Source of the DNA: Bradyrhizobium sp. CB2312
Lineage (GTDB): Bacteria > Pseudomonadota > Alphaproteobacteria > Rhizobiales > Xanthobacteraceae
Assembly: GCF_029714425.1 (NCBI RefSeq)
Contig: NZ_CP121668.1
Coordinates: 8,205,501 to 8,269,500 of the forward strand
Length of the DNA stretch: 64,000 bases
Direction: 5' to 3'
Shown: positions 54,686 through 63,931 of the stretch, in pieces
Numbering within the stretch: position 1 is the stretch's first letter
Layout of the letters: each line of letters begins with the position of its first letter
Made by a program: the position numbers and the translations under genes
Notes under the pieces: generated by a model
What the model saw: only the letters and a program-made list of their open reading frames with translations
Databases searched by the model: none
What the model was told of the DNA's origin: nothing

Positions 54686-55132
54686 ATGCTCAGCGCCGAG
54701 AAGGCACACACGATGATCGACAAGGTCTTTGATCGCAGCAACGCCCTGTATGTCAAAAATGTGCCACGAAAAGGCCGTGGCGTATTTGCAAATATTCCGT
54801 TCAAAGTTGGAGATCTAATCGAGCGCGCTCCGACCTGGGGATTTGATGATGCCGCAGCCAAGCTGCTGGATCGTACAGGCGTCTTCGAGTACTACTTCGT
54901 GCGGCCCGATCAACATCTCATGAGCGGCCCTCTGACAGGCTACGTTGTTTTCGGTGTGATCTCGATGGTGAACCACTCGTTCAACCCGAATGCACAGGTA
55001 GTGTGGAACGATGAAGAGTCCGGCACTTGGGCGAGTATTGTGGCAATAAAAGACATAAGGGTGGATGAGGAAATAACACATCGCTATATGAACATATCGG
55101 CTTATCCTTCTAGCATCAAATTCATTGATTGA
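54686..55132 (+). CDS. SET-domain protein (putative lysine methyltransferase)
   Basis: A 148-residue minimal SET domain. It has VPRKGRGVFANIPFKVGDLI (GRGVFA at 30-35, the S-adenosylmethionine entry), MVNHSFNPNAQVVWN (NHS at 96-98, in the pseudoknot) and DEEITHRY at 127-134 with the tyrosine of the active site. There is no pre-SET or post-SET cysteine cluster. ATG 54686 follows ACGAGGAAAC, a good ribosome site; an upstream in-frame GTG at 54593 is not needed. SET proteins in bacteria are scattered by transfer and can methylate host or own proteins; the target here is unknown. It stands alone among IS debris. Confidence 0.85.
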   Translation: MLSAEKAHTMIDKVFDRSNALYVKNVPRKGRGVFANIPFKVGDLIERAPTWGFDDAAAKLLDRTGVFEYYFVRPDQHLMSGPLTGYVVFGVISMVNHSFNPNAQVVWNDEESGTWASIVAIKDIRVDEEITHRYMNISAYPSSIKFID

Positions 55133-55704
55133 AGTGCAAAGCTCGTTGCTTGATCGATCTAAGAGCGCGTATGAGGATCAGAGAGCAAGTCATTTGCACG
55201 CGAGTGTGTCGCGGGACATCGCCGCAGATCGGGGCATGGGCAGACCAGTCTTGATTCCGGCGCCTGCTCTTCATCGACGAAATCTCGATCCAAATGACTC
55301 CGCTGCGCGGCTGGAGATGGAAGGGCGACCGAGTAGAGGCTTTGCACCGCATGGCCACTGACGAGCGTTGACGTTTCTCCGCGCTCTGCGATGGGATGGT
55401 CTCACCAGCCGTTGTGTGTTCGATGGATTGATCAACGGCGCATGCTTCAGTGCTTATGCCGAACATCAGCTCCGCAAGCCGATACCCCATCATGAGCAAT
55501 CTGGGCAGCAAACATTTTATGAGCATCGCACATAAACACACCCGATGCCGCCGTCTGCCGAGCCGCCCCCTTATATTTGGTAGTATGCCAGGGTTGTCAG
55601 GCGTCTCGCTTTCGGGAAGCAGATCGGCGATAACTTTTCGTCTCCCCGTTCACTCGCTTGGCTCGACATAAGAGACCGAGTTGAAACTCGATGGAGTCAA
55701 AACA
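55133..55704. other. Intergenic stretch
   Basis: No gene supported in ~570 bases. A GGAG ribosome site for the M24 gene is at its end. Confidence 0.4.
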
Positions 55705-56880
55705 ATGACGATCAGCAAAGGGCCGCAGGCATTCCCACGAACAGAGTACCTGCGAAGGCTTGCCGCGGTCAAATCGCAAATGGAACAGCGGGATCTCGAT
55801 GCGCTCGTCGTAACGGACAGCTCCAACCTTACTTACCTTACGGGCTACACGGCAAAGTCACCAAGTGATCCAAAAGGACTAGTAGTGTCGCTTCATGAAG
55901 AGGAGCCGACGTTTATCTTGCGTAAGATGGATATGCCGGCAGCATTGCATCAGACATTTATCGAGCGTGGCAAAGTAGTCGCCTATCCGGAAGCGCTCAT
56001 CGGAAATGCAGAAATGGATGGCTACGACGCATTGATCGATTTCCTCTTCGAGATAGGCAACGCAAACGGGGGCGTGGGTCTCGAACTTGGGGCCATGTCG
56101 GTACACTCGGCGGAGAAGTTCAAGGCGCGACTGCCGCATGCGAATATCGTGGATTGCACCGGCACAGTAACTAAGATCCGAATGGTTAAGTCCGATATCG
56201 AGATAGTGGTCATGAAAGAGGCCGCCGCTATCACTGATGCCGGAATTGCGTGTGCGGCGGATGTGATGCGCCCCGGGCTGCGGGAAGCCGATGCGATGGC
56301 GGAGATCTTGGCGACGCTGGTGCGCGGCGCCAATGGCAAGCCAGGAACGATGATTGAAATTCCGTATTTATGCTCTTCCCCGCGTACGGGAACAAGCCAC
56401 ATCACGTGGAGTGAGGACGTCTTCCGCCAAGGTTCACAGATAAACCTTGAAATCTCCGGTGTGCGCCACGGCTATACTGCCCCGATCAGCCGCACCTTCT
56501 CAATTGGCCGGCCCTCTGACCGTCTACATCGCGTGCATGAGGCTGGAGTCGCTGGCTTGGAAGCCGCACTGGTTACTGTCCGCGCGGGATGTACCTGCAG
56601 CGACATCGCCAAAGCAATCCATCGCACGATTGAAAAGCTGGGCCTCAAGAAGGAATCGCGCTGTGGCTACCCTGTTGGTATCGATTGGATGGAGCGGACT
56701 GCCAGCATTACGGAAGAGGACACGACAGTGTTGACGGCGAACATGACCTTCCATCTGCATTTAGGGAACTGGATGATTGATGAGGACTTCGGGTATGTCA
56801 TCAGCGAGACTTTTCGTGTGACCGAGTCCGGCGCCGAGGTATTGACGAGTGCGCCACGAAAGCTTTTCGAGCTTGGCTAA
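55705..56880 (+). CDS. M24 family protein, creatinase/ectoine-hydrolase-like (metal site lost)
   Basis: A 391-residue two-domain pita-bread protein: an N-terminal creatinase-type domain (RLAAVKSQMEQRDLDALVVT with DSSNLTYLTGY) and a C-terminal M24 domain. Of the five metal ligands of aminopeptidases, the first Asp is Glu (NLEISG), the second is Pro (TAPISRTF), the His is replaced (GYPVGIDW), the first Glu is His (TFHLHLGNW) and only the last Glu (SETFRVTESGAEVLT) stays. This is the state of metal-free creatinase and of DoeA-type ectoine hydrolases, so a C-N hydrolase is likely. ATG 55705 is chosen over TTG 55681 because GGAG precedes it. The partial aminotransferase at the right edge might belong to the same theme. 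Confidence 0.78.
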   Translation: MTISKGPQAFPRTEYLRRLAAVKSQMEQRDLDALVVTDSSNLTYLTGYTAKSPSDPKGLVVSLHEEEPTFILRKMDMPAALHQTFIERGKVVAYPEALIGNAEMDGYDALIDFLFEIGNANGGVGLELGAMSVHSAEKFKARLPHANIVDCTGTVTKIRMVKSDIEIVVMKEAAAITDAGIACAADVMRPGLREADAMAEILATLVRGANGKPGTMIEIPYLCSSPRTGTSHITWSEDVFRQGSQINLEISGVRHGYTAPISRTFSIGRPSDRLHRVHEAGVAGLEAALVTVRAGCTCSDIAKAIHRTIEKLGLKKESRCGYPVGIDWMERTASITEEDTTVLTANMTFHLHLGNWMIDEDFGYVISETFRVTESGAEVLTSAPRKLFELG

Positions 56881-57810
56881 AGACAGGTTCTAAGGAGTAG
56901 TCGCCGCGTGTCCTGCCCGAGCGCGGCGCTTAGTGGCTGGCTGCTACCAGAGATCCTCCCTCCTGGCTCGATCCGAGCGGCTAGGAGAGCACTTCCTCTT
57001 GCTTGGGTTTGTGGTGCCGCGCGGAAACATGATGCTGCGTCGCCGGAGCCCAATTACGGATGTCACGTCCTCGATCATGCGTCGGCGGAGGGACTCACCT
57101 GCGCCACCGAAACAATTTCTGTCTGAAGCTCTGAAAAGCCCCGATCCTCTCAGAGAGGAGGCGGGCGCTACGATTCAACCTAACCCCATCCCGTGTAGTA
57201 GGCTTGCTCTGTGCAATTGTGATGATCCAGCGGTCGGGCCGATCGGCTCCGCCCAACCACGTCACCCCTTCAAAACTGGCAGGAGGGCTCCATTCCCGGC
57301 TATCGCTGTAAGTTCGCGACCGAAGTCGAAGCTTGGTTCGCGACTGAAACGCACAATTTTGGAGGACGGCTGCCCGGGAAATGACCATTCGAGGCTACCA
57401 AATGAGAGAGCGCCAGAGACTGTTACGCACCAGAGATTCGTAAGAACTTTGACATGGTACCAAACTTCCTCGAAACACTCCAATGGTCTGTGCATGTGAC
57501 CACTGAGGATTGATTAGATGCTCGGCAGGTGTCATTCCTCGCATCTGCCGACGACAGCATTTGAGCGCAGATGAGCGGATGCTAGTCGATTACGATTGCG
57601 AGGTCGGGCTCGGCCGCGACCTAATTCCGGCAGAAGCGGCCGGTCAATGCACTGAGATTAATGAACATCTGTGCTCATGCCGATTTAAATTTCAATAGGA
57701 TGCTCTTTACCAAAATAGGTAGGGATTCGTTCCGTTGCTGATGCAGTAGTCTCAGTCAGACCGCTCTACAGTTGGCGACGCGGACTATCACGATGACAAG
57801 GGGTGCAGGA
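56881..57810. other. Gene-poor stretch upstream of paralogue 2
   Basis: Over 900 bases without a supported gene. Its end holds the TAGGTAGGGATTCG string (57716-57729) shared with the leader of the first paralogue. Confidence 0.4.
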
Positions 57811-58542
57811 ATGCAAAGCGCAGCTGCTACATTAGGCGCCTCACGGCTCATTCAAGTACATGATGACCACGCCGCTCGCAAAGACATTAGATTTTTGATA
57901 GGATTTGATTTCAATGAGTATATATCAATCGCACGGGCGACTCCAACTAAGGGGCCGACAAATCCGAATTTTCGTCCAGATCGCTCGCAAATTGATGCAG
58001 GCGAGGGGTATTGGATCGTGGGTTTTGACAGGAATAACAATGTCGCAGGGCTTGAAGCTGCTCGACTATACCGGCTTCCGCATACCAACTTTGCGGAATG
58101 TCTTGAATCCTTGAAGGCCTTTTACGCCGACCCGAAGAGGCAAGCCCATCCTCAAGACTGCTGTACTTGCACAGCACCAAGCGCGAAGAAGATCACCGGG
58201 AAAGTAGCCTACCACGGGGACCTTTGGGTCCGCGGAGACCTTAGAGGACAGGGGATACGCAGGATCATAACGCAAATCACGCACGGCTTTTCTTTTGCCA
58301 TGTGGGAGCCTGACTTCTTATGTGCGCTTGTAGCGCGCTGGACTTTGGATAAAGGAGTCGACGATATGCTGCATCATGAGGCCGGTGGCGCGAAATTGAA
58401 GCTGGTGGAAGACGATATTGTGGAAGACAATTGGCTTTCCTGGACAACGGGTGTGGAGTTGAGGAGCCGGCTTGATCACGAAGGTGGGATCGACGTGCGC
58501 CTAAGTCCGTCATTGCTGCCGGCAGGGTCAGGTGGTGCTTAG
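57811..58542 (+). CDS. Unknown GNAT-like protein, paralogue 2
   Basis: A 243-residue relative of the protein at 50012-50701. Shared blocks are EYISIARATPTKGPTNPNF, YWIVGFDRNNNVAGLEAARL, the strongly conserved APSAKKITGKVAYHGDLWVR with GDLRGQGI, and FAMWEPDFLCALVARWTLDK, followed by a shared HHEAGG. R-G-Q-G-I corresponds to the acetyl-CoA loop of GNAT enzymes. The start ATG 57811 is chosen because AAGGGG lies 7 bases upstream; earlier TTG and ATG codons are in frame but lack sites. The N-terminus differs from paralogue 1. No transport signal is seen. The function is not known; conservation of the central block after clear divergence suggests both are or were functional. Confidence 0.6.
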   Translation: MQSAAATLGASRLIQVHDDHAARKDIRFLIGFDFNEYISIARATPTKGPTNPNFRPDRSQIDAGEGYWIVGFDRNNNVAGLEAARLYRLPHTNFAECLESLKAFYADPKRQAHPQDCCTCTAPSAKKITGKVAYHGDLWVRGDLRGQGIRRIITQITHGFSFAMWEPDFLCALVARWTLDKGVDDMLHHEAGGAKLKLVEDDIVEDNWLSWTTGVELRSRLDHEGGIDVRLSPSLLPAGSGGA

Positions 58543-58679
58543 CGGGCGTGCAGCCGCGCAAATGCTCTAAATGTGATCCGACGGCGGGGCCCCCTTGCCA
58601 CGGCCGCACGTTAACTCCCCGCCGCAAGCAATCGTACCGCTGCTATCTTACGGACGGTAAGACCCAGTAATTGCAGCGA

Positions 58680-59110
58680 TAGTGTTGTCGCACGGGCAAA
58701 AGCATGGAAACGAAGCTGTGCTTCATGGGCTGGCGCTGATAGAAGACTGCAGCGACCTGCTGGTCAACGCCTGTCTGACGCAGGTCGGGCGTGCCGAGCG
58801 GGGCGCGTTGCACATGATCGAGCATCGTGCTTTCAGCCGATAGCGATCACGCTGCGTGGCGAAAAAGGCAACATGTGGAAGACTTGATCGACGAGGTGCG
58901 CTCGTTGAATGCGGCGTAGCATGTTGCATAGAACACCAGCGGTCGCAGCTCTACGAGTGACGGGCGAACTACCGGTCGCGGCGACTATGCTGTCAGCCAG
59001 CTCACCCGCAAGCGGATCGAGGAGGCATTCGACTGCTCGAGACGGTCGCGGCGCAAGAGAAGACCCGCCCCTGGCGGTGATCGCATCTAATGGGCCCTTT
59101 CGCGTGCTGC
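58680..59110 (+). pseudogene. IS5-family transposase, decayed C-terminal half
   Basis: Plus-strand frames give ETKLCFMG, DLLVNACLTQVGRAERGALH (usual LLVDARLT-A-GHAER-AAL), AITLRGEKGN with VEDLIDEVRSLNAA (usual TLGADKGYD, DFVEELRSMNVTPHVA), GRSSTSDGRTTG and LTRKRIEEAF, then LLETVAAQEKTR (usual GWIKTVAGQEKTKFRG). The order fits the end of IS5-type transposases. Stops and shifts throughout. Confidence 0.68.
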
Positions 59111-59419
59111 CGCCGCCTCCGATCTGGTGCGGTTGCTCAAGCCGACCGCGGAACCGGCTTCGCCACGCCTTTGCTGGGCGCTGGCGCATTGTCGAGATAC
59201 CTAGTGTCCAAACCGCCGAATCTGGCGGGCCTAGTGGTGAGCAGTGGCGCAAGCCTCGATGCCCATCATTCACGGCTCGAGCGAGGAGAAGAACGAATAA
59301 TCTTGCCTCGCCGGAGGCTTCGTAGATTGCTCACTTGGCCTTTGCTATCAACTGCATGGACGTGAAATACGTGTTTCGAAACGCAATTGTCGCGGCTTAA
59401 GCGCGCCACTTGGCGCACA

Positions 59420-60400
59420 AAACTCCGAAGACTCTAAACTGCTGCTGGATGAGACACTCAGCGGTAGTGTCACATGAGCCCCGCCTCCCGACTTCACCTT
59501 TCAGGCTGTTGAAGAACTCCGCCGCATTCGCATACGAAGGCTGTCTCGTCGCCAATCCGCGCCGGGCGCCATGAAGTTCCGGTCGAGGCAGCATCCTTAC
59601 ACCAAACGAGCATGGCGCTGCAGGTGAGCTCGGTGCCATGGTCGGACACGATCATTCCCAGTGTGCCACGCCGAGCGATGATTGCCGTCACTTTCGCGGG
59701 CCACACGTCGACGACAATGTTGAGGATGCGCAAGCCTCACCGTTGGCGAACAATCGTGGCCAAGTCGAGCGACCAAGGCGCGTTGGGCCTTGCCTCGACC
59801 AGGATCGGGGCTCGAGCTCCCATAGCCTTGCGGCGCGATAAAGCAGGTAGATCCAGGTGATCCCCATGGCTCTCCCTCCTGCCGCAGCAGGACGAACAAC
59901 CGGTGGTAGTCGAAACGCCGCCGCTCACTGGCGAGATCGCGCGATCGGTCACGCAGAAATGAGTCCGGCGGCGGACAGCTGGAGCAATAGCGGATCATTC
60001 TCGTGTCCGCACTCCAGGACCGAGCAGCCCGGCATTTCCGACAGGCTCATGATTGCCTACAGGCGCGTGACGCAGCGCGCTTGGCGGCGGGCGTACCATT
60101 CTTTTGATAGGAGCTCACGAAGTGCCGCCGCATGGAGCATGTGCTCGCCCACAATTAACTTCCGTCCTCCTCCTCCAGGGCGCTCAGACGCTTTGCTGCG
60201 GAAACGTGCCACCGAATTGTTCCTTCAAGCTGTAGATCGCGGCTTCGGAAACATTGTGCTTGCGAGCCAGGTGAGCCGTCTTCGCCCCAGCGCCATGCTC
60301 CTTCAATATCGCGATGACCTGCTCCTCTACATGTTATCGCCTGGCCATTTCTTGAAGTTGGCCTAGAAATCTCTGCCATATCGTTCGAACCGGCGATGTC
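59420..60400 (-). pseudogene. IS3-family element (IS407-like group), decayed OrfA and OrfB
   Basis: Minus-strand frames give VIAILKEHGAGAKTAHLARK (OrfA), KRLSALEEEDGS, LSKEWYARR, RDLASERRRFDYHRLFVLLR with QEGEPWG (OrfB), RAPILVEARPNAPWSLDLAT, MRILNIVVDV, then AIIARRGTLGMIVSDHGTEL with the second catalytic Asp. The last catalytic region is scrambled (GTSWRPARIGDETAFVCECG). Multiple shifts and deletions show that it is old. Confidence 0.72.
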
Positions 60401-61200
60401 GATGGCGCGGTGCCATGTCGCTTGCTTGAGGCAGACGAGAGCCAAGCCGGGAGATCCTTACCAGAGCTAATATCGGTCTTGAGGCGCGCGGCCATATTGA
60501 CCGCTCTTTCTATGATGCGGCACGGTGATGGAGACTATCTGGGCGCGAGTTGCGTGTTGACGCTCCATCATCTCTAAAAGTGTGCGAAACGCGCCTGAAT
60601 TATCTGGACTTTCCTGCTGTTCGGACACTGCCGCGACGGCACCCGTTAGATCATCTGACCCACTTCCTTTGGTAGCTACGCGCGAGCCACCGAATGGTCT
60701 AGTTCGTTGAAGAAAGGCAAGGCCGACTTGTTCGTAGGAGTTCCAGGATCTGCACGAGTCGCTCCAGATGCCGAGTATAGGTAACTTGGTGAGAGTTATT
60801 TCTTCACGAGAATGGAAAACTGAAATGCTCCAGCTGACCGAGAGTCTTTATACTTCCTCCAGGCAGGCCCCTTCGGAGCATCGCTAGCCTTGGTTACCGC
60901 GTCTGGTCGAAATAGTCGCGTAGGCGTGCCTCTCGAAAGTTCTCGCAGCTCTTTCCGAACCGTTCCCAAGGGTAACGGTGATAGAGAGGTTGGCGGAGCT
61001 TTACGCCAACACCGAAGCACTGTCGCCGGACTCGACGTTCAGGAAATAGCAACGCCGTCGATGCCGTCGAATCTGCGCCGTAGAGGGCGGTCTTTTGACG
61101 CGAGTCCCCCAGTTGCCTCACCTGGGAGGCCTCAGGCTCGCATTGGTCAGAAGGTGACTTTCCACCGCGCATATGAATTGACGGAACTATGGAGACATCG
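60401..61200. other. Gene-poor stretch upstream of the CoA transferase
   Basis: About 800 bases without a supported gene. It holds repeat copy C and the leader of the CoA transferase. A minus-strand run RTLLEMMERQHATRAQIVSI near 60540 is coding-like but unassigned. Confidence 0.4.
60664..60707 (+). repeat. Short dispersed repeat, copy C
   Basis: About 44 bp with TTTGGTAGCTACGCGCGAGC and then TGGTCTAGTTCG, the most diverged relative of 23039-23092 and 39786-39839. Confidence 0.4.
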
Positions 61201-63648
61201 ATGGAAGTGTTATCGCATATGCGGGTCATCGAGATCGGTAGCTCCGCTGCAGCCAGCTATTGCGCCCGGCTATTTGCCGATTTCGGAGCCGATGTTCAGA
61301 AAGTCGAACCGCCAGTGGGCGATAGTCTCCGACGAAGCGCACCACTTACACCTGGTGGGCAGAGCGCGTGGTTCGCATTTCTGAATTTCAATAAGTCGAG
61401 CATCATCATCGATGCTAAGGACCCAGATGCGATCACTCGGCTGACGAAGCTGATCGAGGATTGCGATGTCCTCGTCGACGGCCGTGATGTTGATTCTGCG
61501 GAGTGCCCATCGATTGATGTCGCAGCGATCCGCAAGAGGCGCCCCGAGTTGATCCACCTCGGCGTAAGCTGGTTCGGTCAAGAAGGCCCCTACGCCGGCT
61601 TCGCGGCAACGGATTCGGCGGTCCGCGCGCTCGCTGGTCTTATCAAGCTAGTTGGACCTCTCGAGGGCCCGCCATTGCAGGCACCGGATTTTCAGACGGG
61701 TATCGTAGCGGGCCTTTGGGGGTTCATCGCTGCCGCGTCGTCGACGCTTGCCAAACAGCGCGGTAGAGCAGGGCGCTCATGGACGCTCAATACCTTCGAA
61801 TCGAGTCTTGTGCTGTCCGAATATCTCATGTGTGAGGCGTTCGTGCGAGGCGACGTTATGCAGCGGCTCGGCATCAATCGGTTCTGGCCTAGCTTTCCGG
61901 TCGGCATTTATGACACCAAACAAGGGTGGCTCGGCGTCACACTGCAAACGCCAGCTCAGTGGCTCGCGTTTTGCGATATGCTTGGTTTGTCCGAGTTGTC
62001 GAATGACCCGGCGCTCCTCTCCGGCGAAGATCGTCTGCAACACATGGACCAGATCGACCTGCACTTTGCGCCGCCGCTGAAAACGCGGACAGCGCAAGAA
62101 TGGTTTGCGGAGGGGCTGAAACGAAAAATCCCCATCGTGCCGCTGCCTGAGATAGCTGATCTGCTCGAGGACTCTGAGAAGAAGGCGCGCGGCGCGATCG
62201 TACCTATCTTTATGAGCAATGAACAGGGCTTGACCGCCGGTTCGATGCAGCGGCTGACACTAACACCGCCCCGCCGGGGCGGAAGAGTTCCCGCTCCTGG
62301 CGAGCAGCAGGTTCGCTCGAACACGCGAAGGCACCTATCCAACTCTGGGGCACAGTCGTCTGGCTCCATCGATGCCGATCGGCAGCCATTGCATGGGATG
62401 CGCGTGATTGACTTCTCTATGGGCTGGGCTGGGCCATTGTGTACGCGCACATTGGCTGATCTGGGCGCGGACGTCATCAAGATCGAGGCCATCCAGTATC
62501 CGGACTGGTTCCGCGGCGTTGACCGTCGACCTGATTACGTCGACGCTGAGATGTACGAAAAAAGAGTACGTTTTAGCATCCTGAACCGCAACAAACGCGG
62601 TATCACACTCGACCTGAAAAGACCGAAAGGCCTCGCCCTTGCAAAGCGGCTTATCGCCGGAGCTGATGTGGTTGTTGACAATTATTCAGTTGATGTGCTG
62701 TCGAAGCTCGGTCTTGGATATGACGAGCTGAGAACACTCAACCCGCGGCTCGTTATGATGTCGATGTCAGCCTTTGGTGCGAACAGCGTTCATCGCGATT
62801 GCCGGGCCTACGGTTCGACTCTCGAACAGGCATCGGGGTTGCCGGGCGTGATCGGGAATCCCGATGGGCCACCGCTGATGAGCCACACCGCCTTTGGCGA
62901 CCCCATCGGCGGGTTAAACGGCTGCGCTGCCGTTCTGGTGGCTCTGCTTCACGTGCACAGCACGGGACAGGGGCAGTTTATCGATCTCGCGCAGATCGAA
63001 TGCATGATGCCGTTCGTGGCCCCATGGATGACCGTCCAATCGATCGGCGGCACGCCGCCGATAAGATACGGTAATCGACATCCGCAGTTTGTGCCGCACG
63101 GCTGCTTCCGATGTGCGGGTGAGGACAGCTGGATCGTGGTGGCGGCGACCGACTCGGAGATGTGGCATAGGCTTGCGCTGCTCATTGGCCGGCCCGACTG
63201 GGCGAAGGATGATTCGCTCAAATCTAATGAAGCTCGCCGGGCGATTGAGAGCGCCATCGAGATGGAGATCGCAGGTTGGACGCTTAGCCGCGATGCGGAT
63301 ACCGCCATGTCGGAGTTGCAGAGCTCAAAGGTTGCCGCGGGCGTTGCCCGGCTTCCAATTGACCTGCTCAAAGATCCGCATCTTCGGTCGCGTGCATACC
63401 TCCAGGAGGTCGAACGAGCTTTCATAGGTTTGCATCCGCAGCCCTCGATGCCAATTCGCGAAGGAGGAAGACCCCAATCCATCCGCACAGCGGCGCCGAC
63501 GCTCGGGCAGCATAATAAAGAGATCCTATCAGAGCTTATTGGCCTCTCCGAGAGCGAAATAGCAGAGCTGGCGAGGGAAGGCATCATCGGCACGAAGATG
63601 CTCTCCGAACGAGAACTCGCGAAATCAAACAACGTGTTGTCGGACTGA
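61201..63648 (+). CDS. Double-domain CaiB/BaiF (family III) CoA transferase
   Basis: An 815-residue protein with two complete CaiB/BaiF domains in tandem. Domain 1 (about 1-390) has HMRVIEIGSSAAASYCARLF with ADFGADVQKVEPPVGDSLRR, and an Asp in AATDSAVRALAGL at the place of the catalytic Asp. Domain 2 (about 400-790) has GMRVIDFSMGWAGPLCTRTL with ADLGADVIKIEAIQYPDW and NKRGITLDLKRPKGLALAKR, but at the equivalent site AYGSTLEQASGL has Ser instead of Asp. The active sites of this family lie between interlocked chains, so a fusion of one active and one inactive half can still work. ATG 61201 is chosen because GGAG lies 6 bases before it; 61189 is an alternative. The acyl substrate is unknown. Confidence 0.87.
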   Translation: MEVLSHMRVIEIGSSAAASYCARLFADFGADVQKVEPPVGDSLRRSAPLTPGGQSAWFAFLNFNKSSIIIDAKDPDAITRLTKLIEDCDVLVDGRDVDSAECPSIDVAAIRKRRPELIHLGVSWFGQEGPYAGFAATDSAVRALAGLIKLVGPLEGPPLQAPDFQTGIVAGLWGFIAAASSTLAKQRGRAGRSWTLNTFESSLVLSEYLMCEAFVRGDVMQRLGINRFWPSFPVGIYDTKQGWLGVTLQTPAQWLAFCDMLGLSELSNDPALLSGEDRLQHMDQIDLHFAPPLKTRTAQEWFAEGLKRKIPIVPLPEIADLLEDSEKKARGAIVPIFMSNEQGLTAGSMQRLTLTPPRRGGRVPAPGEQQVRSNTRRHLSNSGAQSSGSIDADRQPLHGMRVIDFSMGWAGPLCTRTLADLGADVIKIEAIQYPDWFRGVDRRPDYVDAEMYEKRVRFSILNRNKRGITLDLKRPKGLALAKRLIAGADVVVDNYSVDVLSKLGLGYDELRTLNPRLVMMSMSAFGANSVHRDCRAYGSTLEQASGLPGVIGNPDGPPLMSHTAFGDPIGGLNGCAAVLVALLHVHSTGQGQFIDLAQIECMMPFVAPWMTVQSIGGTPPIRYGNRHPQFVPHGCFRCAGEDSWIVVAATDSEMWHRLALLIGRPDWAKDDSLKSNEARRAIESAIEMEIAGWTLSRDADTAMSELQSSKVAAGVARLPIDLLKDPHLRSRAYLQEVERAFIGLHPQPSMPIREGGRPQSIRTAAPTLGQHNKEILSELIGLSESEIAELAREGIIGTKMLSERELAKSNNVLSD

Positions 63649-63931
63649 AATATCGGCCTACCCTCTAGATTAGCGACATTTCGGCCTTGGCAGATGGGCC
63701 GCTTACTGACTAGGGATTTGTCGTCGCGCAAGACCCGACCCAGTCTCCGCCCGAGTGCGCGACGCAGCACCACTTCACGGCAGGCCGAGTCTCAAGCGCC
63801 TAACTCTGATGCATGGAGGACTACCAGCAAGAGTAGGTTCATTGCTGTCGATCCGCAGGTAAGTAAACAAGTCATTCTCGGAAGAAGGCTGTCGCTACTT
63901 CCTGAACCGCTTATTTACGAAGGAGACAACT
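63649..63931. other. Leader of the right-edge gene
   Basis: No gene. Contains only a weak GG-N10-GC match near 63688. A strong AAGGAG ribosome site (63919-63924) lies at its end. Confidence 0.4.
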
